Assembly (NCBI GenBank): GCA_039105265.1
Contig: JAPFFF010000008.1
Coordinates: 1,054,001-1,118,000, forward strand
Direction of reading: 5' to 3'
DNA: 64,000 bases
Source: Tritrichomonas musculus
Lineage: Eukaryota; Parabasalia; Tritrichomonadida; Tritrichomonadidae
This document shows positions 46,137 to 55,217 of this stretch, one piece after another. The position numbers were made by a program, and so were the translations under genes. The notes under the pieces were generated by a model. That model searched no databases. It saw nothing but the letters and a program-made list of their open reading frames with translations, and was not told the DNA's origin. Every line of letters begins with the position of its first letter. The stretch's first letter is position 1.

Positions 46137-49022
46137 ATGTCCAAAATGTTCACAATAGAGCAGGCTGGCAGTATTAAGAAAGTAAATACTATAGACGAGC
46201 TTATCATAGAATATATAAGAAAATACTCGTGTCAAGGTGGAGTTAGTTCAAGTCCGAATATAAATGTTGAGGAAATCAAAAAAATGTTGGAACCATATGC
46301 ACTTTCTACAGACTTATTTGAGTTTCTTAAGACCGAAGAATTTAATAAAGAAATCCTGAATTATGTTTCAAATAAGGAACTTGAAAATGAATATCGCAAG
46401 AAAAATGATCTTATTTATGAAGATACAACTCTCTTAACTACAGCTGTTGCAGATGAAAAATATAGACTAAAAGATGATATTCCAACTGTAGTAAATTCAC
46501 AGCAGTATGATGAAAGTTCTACTACAAATGATAACGTGGTTCCTACTGTAAAATTAGTGGAAGATTTGACGACGAAACATAATTTATTTACGTATGATAC
46601 TGGAAAAAATGAAATTGTGATGACAAACACAGATAATAATAAATGTGTATCTCTAGAATCACATTATGGAAATCCAGCTTTAAAGATTGTGAATTATGAT
46701 TCTTCTTATAATGAAGTTAGTTTTGGAGCTACACCCTGTGGTTTTTTAATAAGTGATATAAATAATAATATTATTCTTCATTATGATAAAGATGACAAAC
46801 AAACTTTATTAGCAAATCCCTGTAATCTTGAGGATCAGAAACCTCTACTTACAGAAGTCACAGCAGATGAAAGATATAATAGAAAAGAGTGTACTTTAAC
46901 TATAAAAGCTATATTTGAAGATGGAACTTCTAAATCTTTTGGTATCACACATAATATAAGCGCAAATGACAAAGAAGTATATGTAAAAATAGAAGATACA
47001 GCTGAGTATGTTTCAGATTATGTTGCTTATGAGAGTGACAAAGTTGGCTATATCAAGTGTAGTGTAGAGAATGAAACTATAATTTTGTTTGTAAAAACTG
47101 TGACAGAAAATGTTTTTACTTATGGAGATTATACTTATAATGTTAGTAATGGTAATATCACTACTCTAGAAACAGTAGCGAAGTTAACAAAGTTTGTTCC
47201 AAGTATAGTTTATAATGGTAATGTTATCAAATTTGGTAATATTCAACTTAATAAAAATTGTCCTGCAAGTATCACTGTTGCTGCAGATTTCAATGGTAAA
47301 GATATAATTTCTTTATATTCATTCGGAAATTGTTCTAAAACCGTAATTCATATTGATTTCACAAACTTTGATATTTCTAATGTTACAATTTGCTCAGATT
47401 TTGCAAATAAATGTAGAAACCTAGAGACTATAAAATTTGATAAGAGATATAGTAATAATTTATGTACAAATTTCAGTTGGATGTTTATAGAATGTAATAA
47501 ACTAAAGGAAGCTGATTTATCTATGTTCTATTCGAAGAATGTGGTAAATATTGGAAGTATATTTATGGCCTGTACAGTTTTAGAAGTTATAGATATTTCA
47601 AACTTAATCATAACAGCCATGTTTCAGTCGTGTGAAAGTATGTTTTATAATTGTCGTAACCTAAAAATATTGTATATACATGATAGCATGTATGATCTTA
47701 TTTCTTACGCTTTTGAGTACCGTATTAACGTAAAATTAGTGAAATCAACTTATAAAGATAGAGAATGTTATATTCCAGAAAATTATCTAGAAGAAGTGCA
47801 AAATAATGATTGTGCTCTGAAAAGTGATATTCCTGCAATTCCTGATCTAGAACCATATGCTCTCAAAACAGATATTCCAACTGTAGTAAATTCACAGCAG
47901 TATGATGAAAGTTCTACCACAAATGATGTTGCTGTGCCTACTGTAAAATTAGTAGAAGAACTAACAAAAGATAATTTGTTTAAGTATGATGCAGAAAAGA
48001 ATTCTATCGTGATGGCGAACACAGATAATAGTAAACATGTATCTCTAGAATCAAATTATGGAGATCCAGCTTTGAAGATTATAAATTATGGTTCTTCTTA
48101 TAATGAAGTTAGTTTTGGTCTCACACATAGCACTTTTATAATTTCTGATGATTCTAATAAAGATTTCTTTAGATATGATAAAATTGATAAGAAAACTTAT
48201 CTTCAAAATCCATGTAATATTAATTTCGAACCTCTACTTACAGAAGTCACAGCAAATGAAAAATATGTGAAAACTACCGGGAATTCAACTATAGAAGGTA
48301 CAATAAATATACACCCGCAGTACAATACGGTTATTAATGGTTGTTATGAAAATAATAAGGGTAAATATATAGTTTTTGGTGAAAATGAAGATAAAAGTGC
48401 AGAATTCACATACAGATATAATACAGAAGGAAGTTGTGGCCAGTTTAATATAAATGTTGATGCTGGGCAACTTTTAAATGTTACTAGAATAAGTTTTCAA
48501 GATACAAATACTATATTATATAGTAATTTAAATGTTGGTGGTAATTTGCGTGTATCAGGAACAATAACAGGAACAATAGCAAATAGTACTACTATTACAC
48601 ACTACGCTCCTATAGAAACTTCTGTAAACTCTATTTCTGATTTCATAGTTGGTGCTCCTGTTTATCTTACTGGAAACGTATATAAGAGAAATAATGATAA
48701 ATGGGAAGTTTCTACAATAGAGGATACCACTGACTGTATTTGCTCTGTGAAAACACAAGGAACATGGAAAGAGTACGTGGGAATTTGTACTAGTATAGAT
48801 GTCAAAAATAATTCTGTAACTTTTGCAAGTTTGGGAGATTATCTTATAAAGGTAGATGATTCTTCTTGCTACGATATTGGTGATGAAGTTTTCATTGATA
48901 ACGAAGATAATAAACTAAAGATTCTCGCAGGAGCTACTGCTATTACTGCAAAAATAAGAAGAATGACAGTAGGAATTATTACTGGTATTATAAACAAAAA
49001 TACTTTAGCAGTTTTTAAATAA
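46137..49022 (+). CDS. Fibre-like virion protein of element C with BspA/DUF285-like leucine-rich region (961 aa)
   Basis: N-terminus MSKMFTIEQAGSIKKVNTID, IDELIIEYI matches B's fibre. A module of about 125 residues occurs twice (about 115-245 and 580-705; both start VVNSQQYDESSTTND). Between the copies, at about 405-535, lies a region of the DUF285/BspA-like leucine-rich type: FTNFDISNVTICSDFANKCRN, SWMFIECNKLKEADLSMF, SMFYNCRNLK. The last 140 residues (HYAPIETSVNSISDFIVGAP ... VGIITGIINKNTLAVFK) are the knob shared with B. Linkers YALKTDIPT are fibre-like. Predicted surface fibre; the LRR region is absent from B's fibre. Confidence 0.78.
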   Translation: MSKMFTIEQAGSIKKVNTIDELIIEYIRKYSCQGGVSSSPNINVEEIKKMLEPYALSTDLFEFLKTEEFNKEILNYVSNKELENEYRKKNDLIYEDTTLLTTAVADEKYRLKDDIPTVVNSQQYDESSTTNDNVVPTVKLVEDLTTKHNLFTYDTGKNEIVMTNTDNNKCVSLESHYGNPALKIVNYDSSYNEVSFGATPCGFLISDINNNIILHYDKDDKQTLLANPCNLEDQKPLLTEVTADERYNRKECTLTIKAIFEDGTSKSFGITHNISANDKEVYVKIEDTAEYVSDYVAYESDKVGYIKCSVENETIILFVKTVTENVFTYGDYTYNVSNGNITTLETVAKLTKFVPSIVYNGNVIKFGNIQLNKNCPASITVAADFNGKDIISLYSFGNCSKTVIHIDFTNFDISNVTICSDFANKCRNLETIKFDKRYSNNLCTNFSWMFIECNKLKEADLSMFYSKNVVNIGSIFMACTVLEVIDISNLIITAMFQSCESMFYNCRNLKILYIHDSMYDLISYAFEYRINVKLVKSTYKDRECYIPENYLEEVQNNDCALKSDIPAIPDLEPYALKTDIPTVVNSQQYDESSTTNDVAVPTVKLVEELTKDNLFKYDAEKNSIVMANTDNSKHVSLESNYGDPALKIINYGSSYNEVSFGLTHSTFIISDDSNKDFFRYDKIDKKTYLQNPCNINFEPLLTEVTANEKYVKTTGNSTIEGTINIHPQYNTVINGCYENNKGKYIVFGENEDKSAEFTYRYNTEGSCGQFNINVDAGQLLNVTRISFQDTNTILYSNLNVGGNLRVSGTITGTIANSTTITHYAPIETSVNSISDFIVGAPVYLTGNVYKRNNDKWEVSTIEDTTDCICSVKTQGTWKEYVGICTSIDVKNNSVTFASLGDYLIKVDDSSCYDIGDEVFIDNEDNKLKILAGATAITAKIRRMTVGIITGIINKNTLAVFK
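46479..46870 (+). repeat. Internal duplication in fibre gene of element C, copy 1
   Basis: Begins GATATTCCAACTGTAGTAAA and corresponds to 47871-48255. The first 50 bp are nearly identical, the remainder diverged, so the duplication is not recent or is partly homogenised. Confidence 0.8.
47871..48255 (+). repeat. Internal duplication in fibre gene of element C, copy 2
   Basis: Second copy of the 125-residue module. The leucine-rich region lies between the copies. Confidence 0.8.
48950..49022 (+). repeat. 3' end of fibre gene, first copy of a direct repeat flanking an HNH gene
   Basis: AAAATAAGAAGAATGACAGT and on to the fibre stop. A second, diverged copy lies at 49651-49725, on the other side of the HNH gene. 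Confidence 0.8.
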
Positions 49023-49611
49023 GTTTATACTGTTTCTTGAATGATAAATAACTTATAGTTACTTTATGGTGATCCTTATCTAACAGACTTACAGTTCTAC
49101 TACCCCATTTATTATGATATATGTATAATTTTCTATACTTAATGTTGTTAAATTGATAAAATGTTTCATCACAATAATAATAATTCTCAAGTAAATATGT
49201 TTTATTATTCATAATATAGGAATCAACTTTAATATAACCATCAGGAAGAGAATCGGCATATTCGTATTGGATTCCCTTTTTGGTTTTCAAATTAAGTTGA
49301 TTTTCAGACTGTGATACCCACCTTAAATTACTGATATGATTATCAGTTTTATCTCTATTAATATGGTCAATTTGATTCTTGTTGGTAGGGTCGTCATTTT
49401 CTATAAATTGTCTGCCAATAAGGACATGTTTATAATATTTTTTCTTGTTCAACCAAACTATAATATAGTCATTTTGTATACGTTTATCGTTAAAAGATTC
49501 TTTTAATATTCTTTTATTAGATTTCTTTCGAATAGAATGTGGATATACTGCTGCTATTTCATATTCGGATTCAAAATCTAATAGTGGAAACCATACAATT
49601 TCTTCGCTCAT
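49015..49611 (-). CDS. HNH homing-type endonuclease of element C (198 aa)
   Basis: N-terminal IVWFPLLDFESEYEIAAVYP (NUMOD4-like), KHVLIGRQFIENDDP, then DHINRDKTDNHISNLRWV with D-H-I and N-H-x-x-N-L-R, and the shared C-terminal part (GIQYEYADSLPDG ... FNNIKYRKLYIYH). Looks intact. The gene overlaps the end of the fibre gene by 8 bp and lies between two copies of the fibre 3' end, which suggests it arrived at that site as a mobile gene. Confidence 0.88.
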   Translation of the reverse strand: MSEEIVWFPLLDFESEYEIAAVYPHSIRKKSNKRILKESFNDKRIQNDYIIVWLNKKKYYKHVLIGRQFIENDDPTNKNQIDHINRDKTDNHISNLRWVSQSENQLNLKTKKGIQYEYADSLPDGYIKVDSYIMNNKTYLLENYYYCDETFYQFNNIKYRKLYIYHNKWGSRTVSLLDKDHHKVTISYLSFKKQYKLI

Positions 49612-49650
49612 TTTAAATATATGATGTTGAAAAAAAAATATTAAAAATTA

Positions 49651-49725
49651 AAAATAAGAAGAATGACAGTGGGAATTATTACTAGTATTATAAGTGAAAA
49701 TATACTTGCAGTATTCAAAAGTTAA
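49651..49725 (+). repeat. Relic second copy of the fibre 3' end (direct repeat)
   Basis: Encodes KIRRMTVGIITSIISENILA and VFKS then a stop, against KIRRMTVGIITGIINKNTLA and VFK at the fibre end. It is not attached to any fibre frame. Together with 48950-49022 it brackets the HNH gene. Confidence 0.8.
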
Positions 49726-50014
49726 GCTTATTTATAAGTTTGTCAGTCATGTAAATAGACAAATTTATATTATATTTTTCTTTGAGTTCTCGTCTTACAT
49801 ATGAGATTTGTTTGTGTTTTGGTAACTTTGCTATTTCAGCTTTGTTATCCCCATTTTGTATATACTCTATAACTTGCTTTCTTTGATCTTCATTCATATT
49901 TTTGCTTTTGTTGAATGGTGCTGTTCTTGTTTTAGGTTTGTGTTGTTTGTGCAAGATTTCGTTCAAAAGTTGTTTAATCTCAGCTAAGGATTCTAAAATT
50001 TCTTGTTCTGACAT
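49715..50014 (-). CDS. Small conserved Maverick protein (99 aa), polymerase neighbour
   Basis: Counterpart of the C-terminal part of B's 188-aa protein: KHKQISYVRRELKEKYNINL then SIYMTDKLINKLNF. N-terminal coiled-coil-like helix (EILESLAEIKQLLNEILHK) and a basic middle. The preferred start MSEQ removes a hydrophobic low-complexity extension. In C the gene follows POLB, in B it precedes it. Replication accessory role is a guess. Confidence 0.66.
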   Translation of the reverse strand: MSEQEILESLAEIKQLLNEILHKQHKPKTRTAPFNKSKNMNEDQRKQVIEYIQNGDNKAEIAKLPKHKQISYVRRELKEKYNINLSIYMTDKLINKLNF

Positions 50015-50052
50015 TGTTGTTTGAAATAAAAATAAAAATAAGAATAAAGTTT

Positions 50053-53000
50053 TTAACAAGAATAATCTTTAGCTGTGAGTCCAGTAATGAAAGGTGCACA
50101 AGCTTGATTCTCTAGTACTATCATTTTAGTATGAGCTCCTGTGAGAGCGTTTTTGTTTACAGTGACTTTGGACATAATATTATTTTTCATTTGAAGATTT
50201 ATATTATGACCTAACTTTATTGTTTTACTTGTAATGATATTACCATAATCTTGATAACAAATATTGTTCTTCTTTAATGATACTCCTTTTAATTTCATAG
50301 CTTTTACAGTTTCATTATTATTCCAGATTGTATAGCATTTTGGTGCAAGTGCAATCATGTTATCTCCAGTTTTCTCTATTGCACATCCTAAAAGTTTCTT
50401 CTCATCAGAAATATCATGAAGCTCAGGATTTGGTAAAAATTTGTAAATATGCTTGTCCCAAAATTCTTTATCTTTGATAATGTTGTTGAATAACTGCGAT
50501 GGAGGTTCATCTTTGTTACCAGACACTGCAAGGTAAAGACTGTCAGTATCAGATTCTATATAATGAAGTTTGTTCATATCCAAACATCTATTCATGAAAT
50601 CGTAATAGAAAGTTAAATACCAAAACTTACTATTATCTAGTGTCCAGAAACTCTCTTGCAAGCAAGTTGTACAGTGATAGAATCTAGGTTGCTGCTGTAT
50701 AATAAAAAGATCATCAGATAATTTAGCACCATTCATGTACGTTTGTGAAATTATATACTGATAAGCTTTGTTAGTATCACAAATCTTTACTTTACAAAAC
50801 TTTTCAGAATTCATACCATCGTAACCATAACTACCATTCATGCTGATCTTATAAAATTTTTCATTTCCTGTAACCTTTCCTGCAATTATATCCTGCCGTT
50901 TCTTCATGAAAGTTGTTACAAATTCATGAAATCCTGTGTGAGCTTCATAAATAGAAACACTCTTTACATCTTCTAATACTAAACCATGATCAAGTAAAAA
51001 CCAAAGATAGTAATTTGAGAAAGTCATATACTCACCATAAGTATCGAGCAACATTGTTAATTTACGTTCTTCTTTGTCTAAAGAAGCAAGTTTGTGTTTT
51101 TGGAGATATGAGTACATATAACTTCCAATTGTATCTTCATTATTTTTGATGTTAATATTTCTGAAGACAGGAGGGAAATTTATAAAATAATTTATCTTGT
51201 TTGCTGGACATACTAACTTCACTTCTGCTTTGAATAAATATTTTGGATTTGGCTGGAATCTTGTCTTGCTTGTAATAATATTTATAGCCTTTTGTTTTGT
51301 TTGTGCGTCTTTCACATCTATTCTATATCTGAAGCTACCTGGCATGTACATAACGCCGCCATGATATTTGTTAAAATCATGTTTTGTAGAAGAAAATGAG
51401 GAAGGATAAAGACTATTAAAATCAACTCCAACAACATGAGTCATAATATTCTGAGTGTCATACGAGATAACTTTATTGTTGACAGCATCATAACGAAATT
51501 TGTTTATATGAGTTTCACCTTTAATATTATATCTGTGCTGCACATTCGAAAGACCACCTGTAATATTGTTTCGTAAACTATAATATTCTTGTTCATCATT
51601 TATGAGAGTTGGAAGATGATGTAATTTGCAAAATTTCTTAAGTTGTGTTCTGAGTCTTGTTATTTTTGGATCATCTCTCTTACGAAGCTTATTACACTCG
51701 GCACACGCAAGTTTACAATTTTCGAGCTCATGTCCAATATCATTGTTAATTCTATCTAATGTAGGTTTGTTTGTGTTTGTGAAATGTTCTCCACACAAAT
51801 GACAGCAAGAATTCTCGTATATCTTTAAAAATTTATCATAGTCGTCAACAGAGATACACTTTTCTAAATTTCTTGGTTTGGTAGCATGAGTTTGATTATA
51901 CTTCTGATCTTGCTTGAAATAACTTTCACATTTATATCTCCACCATTTTGAAGTAGGTTTAAAAGTATTTTCTTTGTTGATAATATCGTAATCTACATGC
52001 GGATCGAAATTTTTATAAGCTAGAGCGTACTTGATACAAGCTGAACATTTTGACAAAGATAAATTTGAAATCATGTCTACTTTATACTCGGCATTCATTT
52101 TGATAAGATTGTCTATAGGTCTTATCATCATTTCTACATCATTGTCGTTGTAAGCTAGCAAATATTCCCATCTATTTTTGTAATTCTTGCTGTCTTTCAC
52201 ATATTCTTCATAATCTTTCTTAGAAAGAGGATTATTTTGATTGAGATAACTATAGAAATCTTCATATGCGAAAGGTTCTGTTTTCGACAAAACTTCATTG
52301 TAATTCTCATTGTTGATAACCTCGTATGGAAATATACCTTTTACACTGTTCTCCTGCCCTCCAAAATCTGCTCCAAATTGTTTTAATGTTCCTCCTGCCA
52401 CAAAAGCTTGTGCATCTATAAATCTTAAAGAAGTATGATATTTAGAAGAAGTGAGTATAAATTGTTTTAAAGACGATAAGGTTCCTATAATACTTGTAGA
52501 ATCTATACTCCAGTGTTCCATGTTTAAATATTTCTTGAACAAATTACTGTCAAACCTAGAAGAATTAAAGCCAAATACAGTAATAGTATTAATATTTGGA
52601 TCTATATTCTCTGGCACACAGGAATATTTTAGCTTATCTTCGTAAATTAACAAAGATTCTTCAAAAAGCCAATTTAACCAAAGTGGAATAAAATCTTTGC
52701 TATCTCTTAAGCTAAAGTTCTTTGTTGTAAGTCCAGAAGCAGACTTCACACATGATGAAACTGAGAGTGGTATGAGTTTTGAGTTTATAAAAGTAGATTT
52801 GCCAGCTTCTTCATTTACAACTTGCTCCATAGTTTCAAAATCATAAGTCATATAATATATGTTTGGCTTCCATTCTAGATCATGAGCGAGACAGTATTCA
52901 TAGACAGTGTTGTTTAAGATATGTGGGCAGTATGGTAGAGCTTCTTTGTTAGGTACAAATTGTTTTTTGAACTTTCCATCACAATGTTTGATATGATCTT

Positions 53001-54426
53001 CAAATCTTTTTAGATTGCTGTGACCATAATGAACATAAGACTTACATTTTGGACAAACATGAATTGCGGTAAGTTTCTCAGCATCTTTGATGAACATTAT
53101 ATGTAAAATTCTATCTTTGGCAAACAAGAGTGCAGAAAATGTTGGATATTCTTCGTTGAAATACCATTGTTCCTGTAAATCATATTGCTCATCATTATTG
53201 TACTCATAAATGTTAACATTGATTTTATGTTTCTCTGCTGATTTCATCATATCTTCTGTCGTTGAACCTTGAAACTGAGCTAGAATTGTTTTTCCATAAT
53301 TTGGTATTTTTGTTGTGTATGTTATGTTATATTCTTCTAAAAGGAGCTTCTTGGCACGCTTGGTACGATGTTCAATAGTGTAGACCATATTTTTACTCTT
53401 TCTTTGACTTTCAGGATTTGTGAGTTCTGGGTACAAACAGCAAGCCAGAAATCTATACCAACATAAATTATCATCTTCATCATCTACAATAATATAATTG
53501 TTGTTGTTCTTGAAAATTTGTGGAAGATTTTTGATATGGCCTGTAACCTTTCTCATTCTTGAAACTGTAAATGAAATTGAGTGTACTATAGTAAGTTTGT
53601 TATTTGATGAAGTTGTTTCATAGCTGTTGAGCACAGTTTCTATATACATTTTACATTCTTCCAAGTTTCTTTCATCTTTTACTATTATTGGAATTGCAGA
53701 TTTATAATTCTGCCATCTTATCTCTCTAGCCTCATAATCATATTTTTCTTCATAAGTTTCGAAGTCAAAGGTACTTGTTTCAAAGACGCCTGATAACTGA
53801 AAGTGAATTTTAAAAGGTTTTAGTTCATCTTTGTAAACTTTGTGTAGAGATTCGTATATGTTTTCCAAAGATGAAATTTCGTTGAAGTAGTATGTAACTA
53901 TAGGCTCACCATGATCATATCTCTCTTTTACAAATATTTCTGGATAATCATATTCTTGTAAAGCTGCCACAGCTCTGTCGAAATCATAAGGAAAGTTGAT
54001 GATGAGGAAATCTTTGTGTTTGCTTTTGAAGTTACTCCCATTTTTCTCTAGATACTCATATAATTCTTGATTTTCAGGTTCAGTATTAATTTGCTCCAGA
54101 ACACTATTTATAGTTTTCTTTGCAATTTCTATGTTTTCTTCTATTTGTTTTGTTCTTTGTTTGAGAATTTCTTCAACATAATTATTGATATCAACTTCGC
54201 CAAGAGTCTCATCTGGCATTATATCTTCGGTTTCAAGTTCAGAGTCAAAGAGAATATCAAAAGCTGCGTTTTCATTAAGATACTTACATAAGTTTGTTAT
54301 ATTTTGTTCTCTGTCTTCTGAATCTAAATTTATGTTCGCATGTAATTTTGTGTTCAGAATTGTAATAATCTTCGTTAATGTTTCTTGTGGTAAATCAAAT
54401 GCTGATGTTGGAATTATTTTTGTCAT
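50053..54426 (-). CDS. POLB: Protein-primed family B DNA polymerase of element C (1457 aa)
   Basis: Start MTKIIPTSAF chosen over a hydrophobic upstream extension. It has a single copy of the N-terminal module that is tripled in B, then DEDDNLCWYRF (about 323, OTU-like Cys box), CPKC...H...C (about 459-487), YDFET, FGFNSSRFD and YNDNDVEMM exonuclease motifs, the CHLC...LDRINND...CAECN insert (about 875-920), DFNSLYPS (about 1002), KISMNGSYGY, SDTDS (about 1293) and MKLKG. All key motifs are present. The C-terminal VTVNKNALTGAHTKMIVL block is the same as in B. Confidence 0.94.
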   Translation of the reverse strand: MTKIIPTSAFDLPQETLTKIITILNTKLHANINLDSEDREQNITNLCKYLNENAAFDILFDSELETEDIMPDETLGEVDINNYVEEILKQRTKQIEENIEIAKKTINSVLEQINTEPENQELYEYLEKNGSNFKSKHKDFLIINFPYDFDRAVAALQEYDYPEIFVKERYDHGEPIVTYYFNEISSLENIYESLHKVYKDELKPFKIHFQLSGVFETSTFDFETYEEKYDYEAREIRWQNYKSAIPIIVKDERNLEECKMYIETVLNSYETTSSNNKLTIVHSISFTVSRMRKVTGHIKNLPQIFKNNNNYIIVDDEDDNLCWYRFLACCLYPELTNPESQRKSKNMVYTIEHRTKRAKKLLLEEYNITYTTKIPNYGKTILAQFQGSTTEDMMKSAEKHKINVNIYEYNNDEQYDLQEQWYFNEEYPTFSALLFAKDRILHIMFIKDAEKLTAIHVCPKCKSYVHYGHSNLKRFEDHIKHCDGKFKKQFVPNKEALPYCPHILNNTVYEYCLAHDLEWKPNIYYMTYDFETMEQVVNEEAGKSTFINSKLIPLSVSSCVKSASGLTTKNFSLRDSKDFIPLWLNWLFEESLLIYEDKLKYSCVPENIDPNINTITVFGFNSSRFDSNLFKKYLNMEHWSIDSTSIIGTLSSLKQFILTSSKYHTSLRFIDAQAFVAGGTLKQFGADFGGQENSVKGIFPYEVINNENYNEVLSKTEPFAYEDFYSYLNQNNPLSKKDYEEYVKDSKNYKNRWEYLLAYNDNDVEMMIRPIDNLIKMNAEYKVDMISNLSLSKCSACIKYALAYKNFDPHVDYDIINKENTFKPTSKWWRYKCESYFKQDQKYNQTHATKPRNLEKCISVDDYDKFLKIYENSCCHLCGEHFTNTNKPTLDRINNDIGHELENCKLACAECNKLRKRDDPKITRLRTQLKKFCKLHHLPTLINDEQEYYSLRNNITGGLSNVQHRYNIKGETHINKFRYDAVNNKVISYDTQNIMTHVVGVDFNSLYPSSFSSTKHDFNKYHGGVMYMPGSFRYRIDVKDAQTKQKAINIITSKTRFQPNPKYLFKAEVKLVCPANKINYFINFPPVFRNINIKNNEDTIGSYMYSYLQKHKLASLDKEERKLTMLLDTYGEYMTFSNYYLWFLLDHGLVLEDVKSVSIYEAHTGFHEFVTTFMKKRQDIIAGKVTGNEKFYKISMNGSYGYDGMNSEKFCKVKICDTNKAYQYIISQTYMNGAKLSDDLFIIQQQPRFYHCTTCLQESFWTLDNSKFWYLTFYYDFMNRCLDMNKLHYIESDTDSLYLAVSGNKDEPPSQLFNNIIKDKEFWDKHIYKFLPNPELHDISDEKKLLGCAIEKTGDNMIALAPKCYTIWNNNETVKAMKLKGVSLKKNNICYQDYGNIITSKTIKLGHNINLQMKNNIMSKVTVNKNALTGAHTKMIVLENQACAPFITGLTAKDYSC

Positions 54427-54513
54427 TGTGAGTTTGGATGTTTGTGTAAGAATAAAAATAAAAATAATAAAAATATTAAAAATTAAGAAATACAAAAATA
54501 TGAGCAAAGTTTT

Positions 54514-55206
54514 TTAATTAAATTCTCTATCTATTTCCTCTGTGAAGTAAGTATGAACTTGACCTAAATGTGGACGACTATGATAGAATTTCCAATCATT
54601 ATAGACAACTTGGAATGTTCTTCCTTTATATTCATAAGTAAGTTTTGATTTTTGATTCTGGTACTGTGAAATAAGTTTGCAACCTTCTTGCGCGAACAAC
54701 TGTGCTATATGTTCATGAGTATATCTTATACATTTTGCTTGATGCGGTCTTGCTCCTGCATTCCAATTTGCTGGTGTTACTCTGTAATCAAAATTGTTAT
54801 ATGTATAGTGTACATGCTTAAGAGAACCTTCATATTTAGAAGTCAGTATACAATCTTCTTGCTTCATAGACTCTCGTAATTTGTTTTCATAATCTTGTCT
54901 TTGTTTTTCTAATCTTTGCTCTTTTGTCTCTGTTAATATTATATTATTTTTGCGCATATAACCATAATCTTTTTGGTATAATTTATTTGGATTTCTTACA
55001 AATCTTCCTAGTGTAGTGTACATTATTCTGCTAGGATCGTCATTACGATAGAATGTCAGAGCACTTTCTGAATATCCGTTCTTAGGAAATCGTAGTACAG
55101 TACAATTATGTTCTTGAAAATATTCAGAAATTTGCTCATCTGTGTAATTTCCTTGTATTTGCTGATTTGAAGAAATAAGATTGCTGATAGTATTTTGTGT
55201 GTTCAT
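54514..55206 (-). CDS. Three-repeat protein next to the right TIR of element C (230 aa)
   Basis: Three related units of about 55 residues: ISEYFQEHNCTVLRFPKNGY, then MKQEDCILTSKYEGSLKHVH, then IAQLFAQEGCKLISQYQNQK, each with [EQ]-x-C-x-[LV] followed by aromatic-basic strands (YTYNNFDYRV, YEYKGRTFQV). This resembles small repeat domains found in large DNA virus and homing-nuclease proteins, but I cannot name the family. Its slot (between TIR and POLB) is the one holding KilA-N and the 100-aa gene in B, so the slot carries variable accessory genes. Confidence 0.62.
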   Translation of the reverse strand: MNTQNTISNLISSNQQIQGNYTDEQISEYFQEHNCTVLRFPKNGYSESALTFYRNDDPSRIMYTTLGRFVRNPNKLYQKDYGYMRKNNIILTETKEQRLEKQRQDYENKLRESMKQEDCILTSKYEGSLKHVHYTYNNFDYRVTPANWNAGARPHQAKCIRYTHEHIAQLFAQEGCKLISQYQNQKSKLTYEYKGRTFQVVYNDWKFYHSRPHLGQVHTYFTEEIDREFN

Positions 55207-55217
55207 GTTTAGTACTG

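Noticed and set aside
54067-54517. Plus-strand frames opposite the start of C's polymerase
   Set aside because: AT-rich shadows of the polymerase gene, hydrophobic only because of codon bias on the other strand.
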